This document shows, in pieces, positions 35,288 to 43,407 of a DNA stretch of 64,000 bases. Origin of the DNA: Planctomycetota bacterium (GTDB taxonomy: Bacteria; Planctomycetota; UBA8108; UBA1146). Position 1 is the first letter of the stretch; every line of letters starts with the position of its first letter. The stretch lies in the NCBI GenBank assembly GCA_014240375.1, contig JAAZXB010000001.1:116110-180109 (forward strand), written 5' to 3'. Position numbers and translations under genes: made by a program. The notes below the pieces were generated by a model that worked only from the letters and a program-made list of their open reading frames with translations, made no database searches and was not told where the DNA came from.

Positions 35288-36447
35288 AGTTTCTCTGGCT
35301 CCCCATGCTGCTGATCGTGGGATCCTTTCCCTGCGCCGATTCTCCCGCCCCTACCGGCCAGGAAGATCCCGCGGCAGTGCCCTGGGAATCGCTCATGCCG
35401 CCGCAAGACCTCAGTGGCTGGAAGATCGTCGGCGGCACCGCTTCCTACCGCATCGAAGATTCGCAGCTGATCGGTCAAAGTACTGCCGGAAGTCCCAACA
35501 CCTGGCTCGTCACCGAACGACACTTCGGTGACTTCGAACTGGAGTACGAGTTCCTCTGCGATCCGTCCCTCAATTCCGGCGTGCAGATTCGCAGTGAAGC
35601 CAGCGGCGGGATGGCCCGCGGATTTCAGGTGGAGATCGATGTCGATGATCGGCGCCAGCGTTACTGGAGTGCCGGACTCTACGAGGAGGGGGACCGGGGC
35701 TGGATCGACAGCCTCGAGGACAACCCACAGGCGCGGGCCGTTCACAAACCTGACGACTGGAATCGTGTCCGCGTCGTGGCGGTGGGAGCGCACCTGCAGA
35801 CCTGGCTCAACGGGGTTGCCGCGGCGGAGGTGTTCGACACCCGACGGCTCAGTGGATTCATCGGACTCCAGGTTCACGGGGTGGGAAACCGCCAGGAGCC
35901 GCTGGAGATCCGCTGGCGTGGTTTACGGGTGAGAGATCTCGGCTCCCACCACTGGAGCGTCCTGAAACCACCGACCGATTCCGACTGGGTGGAAACGATC
36001 ACCCTGCCGCAGGGCTGCTCCACATTCCGTCTCGAGGTGACGGCGGAGAAGGATGCCGAGCCGCTGGGAATCCATTGGGGGGATGGGGAGACCCGTTCGG
36101 TCAGTTTCCACTTCTCCGACAAATCCATCGATTACTCCTACCGGGGAAAGGATGGGGTGGATCCGGCAGGAGACACCCTCCATGGCCCCTTCGGAACGGG
36201 TCAGATCGGATTCCGCGGTCGCTTCCAGGTCTTCAGCGGGTCCCCCGAGAGGAGTTCCCTGGTGGTCAGCGACGGCAGGGATCGACTGCTGCTGGAGATC
36301 CCCGGCCCGGCAGGTGGCGGTCAGATCCGCCTGAGCAAGAGGCGTAGCAGGATTCAGCGGATCGAAGTGCTGATCCCCAGAATTTGTGCCGAAAAGCCGC
36401 AACAGAAGACCCCGGAAGGCGTTGCACCGAAAACTCCTCCCCGGTAG
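35284..36447 (+). CDS. DUF1080 (3-keto-disaccharide hydrolase-like) secreted protein
   Basis: 387 aa from ATG 35284, which overlaps the upstream TGA by 4 bp (ATGA). Signal peptide WLPMLLIVGSFPCADS. Residues about 40-220 form a concanavalin-like DUF1080 domain: DLSGWKIVGGTASYRIEDSQ, FGDFELEYEFLCDP, LNSGVQIRSEASGG and DDWNRVRVVAVGAHLQTWLN. Some members of this family hydrolyse 3-keto-disaccharides. A second beta-rich domain of unknown type fills residues 230-370. Co-operonic with the PVC-type cytochrome, which may oxidise sugars to keto-sugars. That metabolic link is inference. Confidence 0.88.
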   Translation: MKFLWLPMLLIVGSFPCADSPAPTGQEDPAAVPWESLMPPQDLSGWKIVGGTASYRIEDSQLIGQSTAGSPNTWLVTERHFGDFELEYEFLCDPSLNSGVQIRSEASGGMARGFQVEIDVDDRRQRYWSAGLYEEGDRGWIDSLEDNPQARAVHKPDDWNRVRVVAVGAHLQTWLNGVAAAEVFDTRRLSGFIGLQVHGVGNRQEPLEIRWRGLRVRDLGSHHWSVLKPPTDSDWVETITLPQGCSTFRLEVTAEKDAEPLGIHWGDGETRSVSFHFSDKSIDYSYRGKDGVDPAGDTLHGPFGTGQIGFRGRFQVFSGSPERSSLVVSDGRDRLLLEIPGPAGGGQIRLSKRRSRIQRIEVLIPRICAEKPQQKTPEGVAPKTPPR

Positions 36448-36482
36448 ACTTCGGGCTTCGGACAAACCCCACGGAGGTCGAG

Positions 36483-36620
36483 ATGAAGGTCAAGATTCGC
36501 AAGAGCGGCATCAAGCGCAAGAAGCAGGGCTTCCGTGCCCGGATGCGCACCAAGGCTGGTCGCAAGCAGATCAATGCTCGCCGTCGTCGGGGAAGCTCCC
36601 GCATGACCGCCTGGAGCTAA
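36483..36620 (+). CDS. rpmH: 50S ribosomal protein bL34
   Basis: 45 aa, very basic. ATG at 36483 with GGAGGTCGAG directly upstream. The core GFRARMRTKAGRKQINARRR matches the bL34 signature (GFRARMATKNGRKVL in E. coli, from memory). The N-terminus MKVKIRKSGIKRKKQ differs from the usual MKRTFQPS. It is not followed by rnpA or yidC and is not near dnaA, unlike the classical arrangement. A short hairpin with a T-run lies about 70 bp downstream. Confidence 0.93.
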   Translation: MKVKIRKSGIKRKKQGFRARMRTKAGRKQINARRRRGSSRMTAWS

Positions 36621-36687
36621 CTGCCAGCAAGTTCTTCATAGCACTAGTTCACCCACCGATCACCGACCGATCAATGGCAAGTGACTG

Positions 36688-36707
36688 CTGCGTTTGGCGC
36701 AGATTTT
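36688..36707 (+). terminator. Candidate Rho-independent terminator of rpmH
   Basis: CTGCG-TTTGG-CGCAG (5-bp stem, 5-nt loop) is followed by ATTTT. The stem is short but all GC-rich, and it is placed properly about 70 bp past the rpmH stop. Confidence 0.5.
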
Positions 36708-36725
36708 AACCGATCCCCATCCCAG

Positions 36726-36757
36726 CTGCATCCATCTGCTACTGCATCCATCTGCTG
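36726..36757. repeat. 16-bp tandem duplication, intergenic
   Basis: ctgcatccatctgcta/g occurs twice in succession in the rpmH downstream region. The unit is not divisible by three. Confidence 0.93.
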
Positions 36758-36990
36758 CCGTGTCGATCTGCGAAGTCGATCTCTCGATGCGACAGTTCGC
36801 ACATCTCGCACACCCCACCTCCCGTGACCAAATGCCAGCCGTGAAATCAGCGGTGTAGATCCACACTTCGAGGACGAGTTTCAATTGCGGAGGCGACCGG
36901 GAATCATCACGGGTGACCGTTGAGTTGCCCCTGCTCGTGGATGGCTCGCCCGCATCTCATCGCCTCAAAGCGGCAGCATCAGGAAGCAGC

Positions 36991-37016
36991 CTGAGGACGC
37001 TGCCTGAGGACGCTGC
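36991..37016. repeat. 13-bp tandem duplication, intergenic
   Basis: ctgaggacgctgc occurs twice without mismatch just downstream of the MinD-like gene's stop. A similar cagcctgagg context precedes it. Confidence 0.93.
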
Positions 37017-37031
37017 GTGCTGGCGGAGCCA

Positions 37032-37934
37032 TCAGCGGGTCAGATCGCTCAAAAACTGCTGACGAGGGTCGTCCCCATTCATGCAACAGAGATCCTTGAC
37101 CAGTTGGCGGATCGACGCTTCGGCGATGGCATCTCTCGCCTCCAGCAGGGTCCCCTGGTCACCGGGGATTTCGATCTCAGGAATCCACCCGAGATAGCGT
37201 GGCAATCTGCTGGTCACGATCTCTGAGATGTCTTTCCGGATGGAAGCCCATCGTTCCAGATCATTCACCAGGCTCTTGCAGACACTCTGCGCCATACCTT
37301 CATCCTCGGCCTTGTTGGCGACGATCCAGTTGGCAGTGACCCGGTCAGGGTTGTGCTTATCCTCGTCCAGATCGTAGAAGTGGAGCATCTTCAACAAACT
37401 GACCGCGTCAGCCCGAAGGGTGTCCTCTTCGCCGGTGATGACCACTCGATCATCTGCCATCATGCAGAAATCGCAGACATTTCCATCGATCCCTGCACGG
37501 GTATCGAGCACCACCACATCATAGGATGAGGATCGGTCCAACTGACTGAACTGGTCCAGTATCGCCTTGAATTGATTGTAGAATTGTTGCTGACCCTGAT
37601 CGTCCCAGTTGCCGAAACTCCTCAAATTGGAATCACCCAAACTGCTGAGAACCGAGAATCTACCGCCTTCAACACTTCGGGTGCCGATCGACTCCACCTC
37701 GATCAAGGCGGACTTGAGCTTTTCTGGCTGAGCCAGCGCTCGTTGAAGGGTACGCTTCTGGCCCTTGCTCTTCAGGCCCAGTTTGGTGTGGACATTTGGC
37801 GTACCCAGATCGGCATCAATCAGGGCAACTTTTTTGCCCATTCTCGCCAGTTCTCGGCAAAACAGAATCGAGAACACGGTCTTTCCCGCACCCCCTTTTC
37901 CCCCGGTACTCGCAATAATTTGTGGTCGAGACAT
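37032..37934 (-). CDS. MinD/ParA-family ATPase
   Basis: 300 aa. Deviant Walker A KGGAGKT at about residues 12-18, then VALIDADLGTPN with the switch aspartate and VVLDTRAGIDGNV as Walker B. The middle part with LRADAVSLLKMLHFYDLD and VANKAEDEGMAQS resembles FlhG/MinD-like P-loop proteins. No obvious amphipathic C-terminal membrane helix. Such ATPases position cell-division, flagellar, chemotaxis or secretion complexes. No ParB, MinC or flagellar gene is near. The gene follows the FHA-protease gene by 49 bp on the same strand, so it may serve that membrane protein. That is inference. Confidence 0.85.
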   Translation of the reverse strand: MSRPQIIASTGGKGGAGKTVFSILFCRELARMGKKVALIDADLGTPNVHTKLGLKSKGQKRTLQRALAQPEKLKSALIEVESIGTRSVEGGRFSVLSSLGDSNLRSFGNWDDQGQQQFYNQFKAILDQFSQLDRSSSYDVVVLDTRAGIDGNVCDFCMMADDRVVITGEEDTLRADAVSLLKMLHFYDLDEDKHNPDRVTANWIVANKAEDEGMAQSVCKSLVNDLERWASIRKDISEIVTSRLPRYLGWIPEIEIPGDQGTLLEARDAIAEASIRQLVKDLCCMNGDDPRQQFLSDLTR

Positions 37935-37983
37935 CGATCTCGCTCTCTTTCATCGATAGGGCGCGGGACTCATCATGCACCGC

Positions 37984-40900
37984 TCAAGGGCGCACTTCTA
38001 CCCACCATTCAAGTTGCTGTTGGAGAAGACCTTGGTCATCCCGAAGTACCCAGCGGGTTGGGTCCTTCACATGGCAACGCACCCGGTGCCATCCCGGTTC
38101 CAGATCCTTCGATCGAATCTGCGCGGCCTGTACCAATTTCCCGGTGGGATCCAAGCCACTCTGAGCTCTCCTCCATCGCTCTCCTGGCCTCTTGTCGACC
38201 ACAGCGGTGTCCCCCCTCGAGGCTTCCCCCGCTGCTGCCGGTCTCTGCAATCCGTAGGAGAGAACCAGCCACTCGACCTCCAGATCATGAGTCCTCGGCT
38301 GAAGCGTCCAGACCTTGAGGATCACCTCCTCGTCTTCAGACTTCTGTAGCACCAGGTCCCCGGGCTCTGGCTCTGCTCGATCGATCGGTCGAACCCTGCG
38401 GTAGATCACCTTGACCATGTGTTCCATGCAGACGACACAGAATCCGCTATTGTCTCGCATCATGCAGGAAACCTGAGGCCGCCACACATGAAATGGCTTG
38501 CGGTCTCCGCCCTCGAAGAGTCCGACCTTGCTGCCATTCCACCAACGATCCTCCGCTTCGATCCACTCACGCCAGATCACTCGGGATTCCACCTCGGATT
38601 TGTTACTTCCATGCATCAGGTTGGGAGGGGCTTCCCGGGTCGCCACCACATCATCTCTGCCAGGAGGAGGCGGTTTGTCTGGATTCGACCCCGGTTCGGA
38701 GTCGTACTCATCATGGAGGCCACCCAGTGAATGCCCCACTTCATGGTTGACCAGGCCGAGGGCTCCCTTGGGAAGACTGGTCACTCCTCCCCCGCCGGTC
38801 GCGACTCCTGCCGTGTCATTGGCGATCACCACCGACTGCCGGTCCTTGCCAGCATCCCCGAGGTGAGACAGGATCTCGAATACCTTGCTGCCATTGGATG
38901 TAAGAACGTCGTAGCGAACCATACATCCGAGAGCGGTGTCCTTGACGATTTCACCGGGTTCGCGAGACACTCCCTGGTCCTTCGACTGGAGGTGAACCGC
39001 AGTGACATTGAAGTACTGCTCGTACTCTCGGTATGGGTCGACTGAAAAGAGCAGTTTTTCACAGGTACGGGCGTGGTTCAGGAACGACTCCTGATGTGAA
39101 TCCTCGACCAGGTATCCATCGCCAAGGATGAAGAGGTCGATGCGGTTGGCGGTCTCGCCACTTTCTCTCAGCGGAACCTCGGCGAGGTACGGATTTTCGA
39201 GCAATTCCCGGGCTACTGACGATTGTTCCGCATCATCCGCTTCTGCAACCACTTCTCTCAACATGCGATCCGCCAGGGAGAAGGATCCTTCCTCCCTGAG
39301 AAGTTGCACGTACTCGATGATCACCTCGATCTTGTTCGACTTCTTGAGCCTCTTGGCCTGGGCGATCGCCTCTCGCTCACGCTCCTTGCGAAGGCGACGA
39401 CTCTCGATGATCTGTTCCTTTTCCATCGTAGTGACCAGACGACCCTCATATTCTTCGTAGCCACCGATGATTGGAACACCCCCGCGGCTGCGCTGGAGGA
39501 TCGCTTCAGCCAATTCAGTCCCCCTGCTACGACGATGAAGATTGACCAGAGCTCTGTGGAAACCATCGACATCTCCGGATGCCTCCGCCAGGTAGACCAT
39601 CCCCATCACCCCTTCCAGGGAATGAGGTACCCCCCTGAACAGGATCGCTCGCTCCGAGGAATTGACCTGTACCCACTGCCGCTGGTCGACCATCTTTCCC
39701 CCGGCGATCTCTCGTTCCAGGGTCAATCGATCTCGAGTGGCCTGATAAACACGGGTGGATCCGCTGGCCAGTTCCACCTGTAACTCCCCGCCCGATGCAC
39801 CTTCGAGAAACTCGTCGAACATCGTCGACAGGGCTGCCGCCTTGACCAGCATCTCCAGCGCCTCGATGTGATCATCCGGAGGTAGATCCATTGCGATGGC
39901 TCGATGCAAGACTGGCGGCAATTCGAGATACCGGCACTCCTCTTGAAGTCGCCTCGCCATCGAGAGTAGATATGCCCACTCCTGTGGCGGCTGATCTCGT
40001 TTCGCTCTCTGCCGCCAACGAACATCTGCGACCCCCTCGACCAGTTCTCCCAGAGCCAACTCGTACTCCGGAACCCCACCGAGGCGGGAGCGGGCCATCG
40101 CGATGATCCTCAACGCCTCTCCAGGTTGGTTCTGATCGAGCAAGACGGTGATCTGCTGCTGAATCACTTTCAGTTTGCTTCGAGCCAGGGCTGTAACGCC
40201 ATCGGCACGCGCCCGCCAGTAGCCATGATCGGCGTCGGAGCCATCGACCACTGCCAGGAACCTGGTGATCGAATGAGCTTCACCGAGACGATCATCGAGG
40301 ATGATGCTACCCAGGACCTGATCGAGAGACTGTCTCCTCTCCAGATCACTGGCCAAGCGCAATCCTTCGAGCGCCGCTGCGAGATCCGCCGAACTCCTTG
40401 CCGCCTTGCTCGAGGGGAATCTCCTGCCGATGGCACGAAGCGCATCGATGGAATCCCAGGTGATCTCGGCCGCCGCAAGTTCCTGTTCGATCAGTGCCCG
40501 TTCCACCTCTCCATCGTCTGGCGGAGTGGCGATCCCCAGCGGATCGAGAAGCGTGAGTTCTGAATCCCCACCGGTTCCCTGGTTCTGAACCGCTTCCTTG
40601 CGAATGGTCCCCGGCCCGTTGACATACTCGCGGCTGATCAATACCAGCAGCAGCAGCAGCAGGACCACCAGCGCTCCATCTGTAATACGGGCAATGACCG
40701 GGCGCCCCCTTCTGGGGAGGGCTGGTCGAGGATCTGTAGAAGGACTCGGATCCCCGGTTCCGCCCGACGGACTTGCCGGGTTCCTCGGTCGTGCCCCGCC
40801 TCTAGAACCCTTGCCAGGAGCCTGCACCCTTGGTCGGTGCTCTTCAGTCCGAATCTCGATGGCAGCGGCTCCGATCTGGATCCGATCACCCGCACGAAGC

Positions 40901-41148
40901 AGTGCCGAATCGATCGACTCTCCATTGAGCTGGGTGCCATTCGCTGAGCGCTTGTCGATGATCCGGAGCTGGCCCTTCTCGAATAGAATTTCTGCGTGAA
41001 TCCTGCTCGCCTTGGGAACATCGATCACTACATCGCACTCATCTGATCTTCCGAAATTGATGCGTTTCTTTCCCTCTGTGGAGATCTCTTTTTCGACCCC
41101 GTCGAGGATCAAAAAGATTTGCAGTTTCGGATTGGGAGTACTCGCCAT
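37984..41148 (-). CDS. FHA - transmembrane - M64-type metallopeptidase protein
   Basis: 1054 aa. An N-terminal FHA domain (about residues 25-100) has the phosphothreonine-binding pattern INFGRSDECDVVI, SRIHAEI and SANGTQLNG. A Pro/Gly linker and one transmembrane helix (ALVVLLLLLLVLISREY, about 155-175) follow, so the rest is extracytoplasmic. Residues about 200-660 are helical, TPR-like. The M64 (IgA-peptidase-like) domain spans about 665-930, starting IDLFILGDGYL and containing the zinc motif HEVGHSLGGLHDEY, plus CMMRDNSGFCVVCMEHM. A C-terminal beta domain (about 940-1054) ends the protein. The architecture suggests a protease connected to cytoplasmic Ser/Thr phosphorylation. Function is inferred. 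Start ATG with GGAG upstream. Confidence 0.88.
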   Translation of the reverse strand: MASTPNPKLQIFLILDGVEKEISTEGKKRINFGRSDECDVVIDVPKASRIHAEILFEKGQLRIIDKRSANGTQLNGESIDSALLRAGDRIQIGAAAIEIRTEEHRPRVQAPGKGSRGGARPRNPASPSGGTGDPSPSTDPRPALPRRGRPVIARITDGALVVLLLLLLVLISREYVNGPGTIRKEAVQNQGTGGDSELTLLDPLGIATPPDDGEVERALIEQELAAAEITWDSIDALRAIGRRFPSSKAARSSADLAAALEGLRLASDLERRQSLDQVLGSIILDDRLGEAHSITRFLAVVDGSDADHGYWRARADGVTALARSKLKVIQQQITVLLDQNQPGEALRIIAMARSRLGGVPEYELALGELVEGVADVRWRQRAKRDQPPQEWAYLLSMARRLQEECRYLELPPVLHRAIAMDLPPDDHIEALEMLVKAAALSTMFDEFLEGASGGELQVELASGSTRVYQATRDRLTLEREIAGGKMVDQRQWVQVNSSERAILFRGVPHSLEGVMGMVYLAEASGDVDGFHRALVNLHRRSRGTELAEAILQRSRGGVPIIGGYEEYEGRLVTTMEKEQIIESRRLRKEREREAIAQAKRLKKSNKIEVIIEYVQLLREEGSFSLADRMLREVVAEADDAEQSSVARELLENPYLAEVPLRESGETANRIDLFILGDGYLVEDSHQESFLNHARTCEKLLFSVDPYREYEQYFNVTAVHLQSKDQGVSREPGEIVKDTALGCMVRYDVLTSNGSKVFEILSHLGDAGKDRQSVVIANDTAGVATGGGGVTSLPKGALGLVNHEVGHSLGGLHDEYDSEPGSNPDKPPPPGRDDVVATREAPPNLMHGSNKSEVESRVIWREWIEAEDRWWNGSKVGLFEGGDRKPFHVWRPQVSCMMRDNSGFCVVCMEHMVKVIYRRVRPIDRAEPEPGDLVLQKSEDEEVILKVWTLQPRTHDLEVEWLVLSYGLQRPAAAGEASRGDTAVVDKRPGERWRRAQSGLDPTGKLVQAAQIRSKDLEPGWHRVRCHVKDPTRWVLRDDQGLLQQQLEWWVEVRP

Positions 41149-41180
41149 CGATCAACTCCGTGCCATGGATTACTCAGTAG

Positions 41181-41220
41181 AGGGGACAGAGAGGTAATCT
41201 CCCGTTGAAGTACCTCCCCT
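41181..41220 (-). other. Inverted repeat between the FNR-like and FHA-protease genes
   Basis: GAGGTA (41191-41196) pairs with TACCTC (41211-41216), with outer AGGGG/CCCCT. It lies between two minus-strand genes and has no T-run. It may be a weak terminator or operator. Confidence 0.3.
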
Positions 41221-41224
41221 TGGG

Positions 41225-42148
41225 TTATTCGAGTCCTAGATCTGCGCGAAGGCGAGCGACAACTTGCTGATCTTCCAGATCGATGACCGGATCGGAGTCA
41301 TATTGCTCGAAGAACAGCGAAGCCGGTCGAGTTTCGGGAATATCGAGTGCCTTCCGTATCTTCTTTTCAGCGGGAACGAATCCTCTCCCCGCCAATCTCA
41401 AGATCGATTGACCAATGGTGCCTTGCAGGCCGCAAACCAGAACCACTGCCTGATCCGGTCCGAAAGTTCCGGCGGACAGCGACAAGCTGGATTCTAGCAA
41501 CTCCAAGCCATCGGGCTTGAAACAATCCTCAGCTCTGCCCGTCCGACCGCTCCAGTCGGGACACTCTGTGGGTCGACTGACGGTCGGGATGTAAACCAGC
41601 CCGTGCTCCTGCGACAACTGCTCCAACTCTTCTCGATATCCGAGATCTCCCGAGCGAGAAACACCATGAATGATGCAGGTCTTGGTGACCGATCTGCCAT
41701 GACGAAGATCATCTCGAACGATGGAGACAAAGGGAGCCAGACCAGTCCCAGCGCTGACGTAAATCCGACACCGATCGTCCTCCAGCCCGACCGTCCCCGG
41801 GATGGTGAAATGCCCCTTGGGCTTGGGTCTGAGAAAGACTCTATCCCCTTCCGAGAGACGGAACAGGCTGTGAGTGAGGGGGTTCTTCGATTCTGGCCGG
41901 GCCACTCTACGGATGTAGAACTCGACGTGTCCTCGCTCAGCAGGCTCCGAGGCGATCGACATCGGACGCTGAACTCCAGCCAGATCGGGCTCCACGAGAT
42001 TATTGACCCCGATCACCATGTACTGCCCGGGGACGAACCAATCTCCCTCTGGTAACTCCTCATCGAGGGCCACCTTGAAGATCGACAACTCCTCTGAAAG
42101 GTCAATTTTGCCTATTATTGTGGCATTCGGTTCCAGGACCTTGGCCAA
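41225..42148 (-). CDS. Ferredoxin/flavodoxin-NADP+ reductase-like flavoprotein
   Basis: 307 aa from a TTG at 42148, which has AGGAGG 6 nt upstream; the track start 30 codons earlier has no such signal. The FAD-binding beta barrel carries RPMSIAS (the RxYS-type motif) and GHFTIPG. The NADP-binding Rossmann half carries YVSAGTGLAPFVSIVRDD and VLVCGLQGTIGQS. Such FNR-type reductases exchange electrons between NADPH and ferredoxin. They could regenerate ferredoxin pools used by the 2-oxoacid oxidoreductase at 24-27 kb, though the two are not adjacent. C-terminus extends about 30 residues past the usual FNR core. Confidence 0.86.
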   Translation of the reverse strand: MAKVLEPNATIIGKIDLSEELSIFKVALDEELPEGDWFVPGQYMVIGVNNLVEPDLAGVQRPMSIASEPAERGHVEFYIRRVARPESKNPLTHSLFRLSEGDRVFLRPKPKGHFTIPGTVGLEDDRCRIYVSAGTGLAPFVSIVRDDLRHGRSVTKTCIIHGVSRSGDLGYREELEQLSQEHGLVYIPTVSRPTECPDWSGRTGRAEDCFKPDGLELLESSLSLSAGTFGPDQAVVLVCGLQGTIGQSILRLAGRGFVPAEKKIRKALDIPETRPASLFFEQYDSDPVIDLEDQQVVARLRADLGLE

Positions 42149-42298
42149 TTCAATCCTCCTGCTCGGGAATTTACTGCGTAATCCAGACCCGGAGAGTCTC
42201 CTCGCGCGGCTTCGCCGGGTCAAGGTCTCGGAGTCCAAGTGGACTCGCCCTGCTGTGGTGCTCAGAATGCTCCCTCAGAAGATCCTGGAGGAACCGAG

Positions 42299-43027
42299 AT
42301 GGAAATGACGGGAAAAGTCGCCCTGGTGACCGGCTCGGCTCACAGAATCGGCCGTGCCATGGCGTACCGGCTCGCCGATGAAGGGATGCATGTAGCCATC
42401 CACTGGAATCGCTCTCGGGAGCAGGCGTTGGAGACGGTGGCTGCTTGCCGGGCACGAGGAGTCGAAGCGCTGACGGTCCAGGGAGATCTGTCTGACCCCT
42501 CGATCGCCCCCGAGATCATCGCCGAGGCCTGTACCCTCGGTCCGGTTCAGGTCCTGGTGAACAACGCTTCTCGATTCGTGCCGAACCGACTGATGGAAAT
42601 CGACGCAACCCAGTTGGAGATAGACCATCGCATCCATGTCGTCTCGCCGACGATTCTGGCTCGCGAATTGGTGAAGCGATTACCCGAAGGCTTGCAGGGT
42701 CGAATCATCCATATGCTAGACTGGCGCGCTTCCGATGCGGATCCCCGCTACCTCAGTTATGGCCTGGCCAAGGCTGGATTACTACACCTGATGAAGATGC
42801 TCGCCGCTGAACTCCCTCCCGAAATCACGGTCAATGGAATCTCTCCCGGATCCATCCTGCCACCGAGTAACGAACTGGCGTCAGTGCCGACGATGAACCC
42901 AAAGGCGGAATCGGCAGAAAACCCGTCCTTGGACCGCTTGACCGATGTGTTGATCGAACTGGTCCGTCAAGATGATGGTTCCACGGGTCAAGTCGTTGCC
43001 GTAGATGGATGGAGAACCATGTCATGA
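42299..43027 (+). CDS. Short-chain dehydrogenase, pteridine reductase (FolM/PTR1)-like
   Basis: 242 aa from ATG 42299, preceded by GGAGGAACCGAG; the track ORF starts 20 codons earlier. Rossmann motif TGSAHRIGRAMA and NNAS. The catalytic stretch is D-x-(n)-YGLAKAG, with Asp in MLDWRAS, close to the Asp-Tyr-Lys set of PTR1/FolM rather than the usual Ser-Tyr-Lys. The C-terminal SPGSILP and GQVVAVDGW are SDR-typical. It overlaps folB by 4 bp and folK follows, so it is probably a dihydropterin/dihydrofolate reductase of a folate operon. FabG-like function is less likely given the context. Confidence 0.82.
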   Translation: MEMTGKVALVTGSAHRIGRAMAYRLADEGMHVAIHWNRSREQALETVAACRARGVEALTVQGDLSDPSIAPEIIAEACTLGPVQVLVNNASRFVPNRLMEIDATQLEIDHRIHVVSPTILARELVKRLPEGLQGRIIHMLDWRASDADPRYLSYGLAKAGLLHLMKMLAAELPPEITVNGISPGSILPPSNELASVPTMNPKAESAENPSLDRLTDVLIELVRQDDGSTGQVVAVDGWRTMS

Positions 43028-43407
43028 GTACATCCCCACAACACCTCTCCAGTCTTGACACCATCCACATCGAGGATCTGGTGGTCAGGACCGTCATCGG
43101 TATCTTCGATCACGAGCGGGATCGATGTCAGGATGTCCTGATCAACATCACCATCTGGACAGATATTGCCCGGGCAGCCGCCACTGATTCCATCGAGGAC
43201 GCCGTGAACTACCGCGAGTTGACCAAGAAGATCATCCACCATGTTTCAAAATCCCAATGCCTGCTGCTGGAAAGACTGGTTCAGGAAGTATCCGAGCTGA
43301 TCCTTGAGGAGAGCCAGATCAAGGCGGCCAGGGTCAAGATAGAAAAGCCGGGAGCATTACGTCATTCACGTTCGGTCGGGATCGAGATCTTGAGAGAACG
43401 CCCGTGA
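43024..43407 (+). CDS. folB: Dihydroneopterin aldolase
   Basis: 127 aa. ATG at 43024 overlaps the SDR TGA (ATGTCATGA context), 4-5 codons inside the track ORF. Family blocks: IHIEDLVVRTVIGIFDHERD with the catalytic Glu, VLINITIWTDIARAAATDSI, VNYRELTKKIIHHV, and the C-terminal KIEKPGALRHSRSVGIEI. It cleaves dihydroneopterin to 6-hydroxymethyl-dihydropterin and glycolaldehyde. Its stop overlaps the folK GTG. Confidence 0.93.
   Translation: MSTSPQHLSSLDTIHIEDLVVRTVIGIFDHERDRCQDVLINITIWTDIARAAATDSIEDAVNYRELTKKIIHHVSKSQCLLLERLVQEVSELILEESQIKAARVKIEKPGALRHSRSVGIEILRERP

Larger units (their letters stand above)
36621..37031. other. Intergenic region after rpmH (411 bp)
   Basis: No gene recognised and no rnpA, DnaA boxes or tRNA seen. 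It holds a candidate rpmH terminator and two tandem duplications (16 bp and 13 bp units). ORFs here have no Shine-Dalgarno or family resemblance. Confidence 0.6.

Noticed and set aside
36621-37031. rnpA, origin of replication or DnaA boxes next to rpmH
   Set aside because: No TTATCCACA-like boxes, AT-rich unwinding element or basic rnpA-like ORF could be seen.
37984-41148. Trinucleotide CAG run (about 40648) as an expansion repeat
   Set aside because: It encodes the Leu-rich membrane helix; hydrophobic selection explains it without invoking duplication.
42299-43027. FabG-type 3-oxoacyl-ACP reductase
   Set aside because: The Asp-Tyr-Lys arrangement and coupling to folB-folK fit a pteridine reductase better than a Ser-Tyr-Lys FabG.
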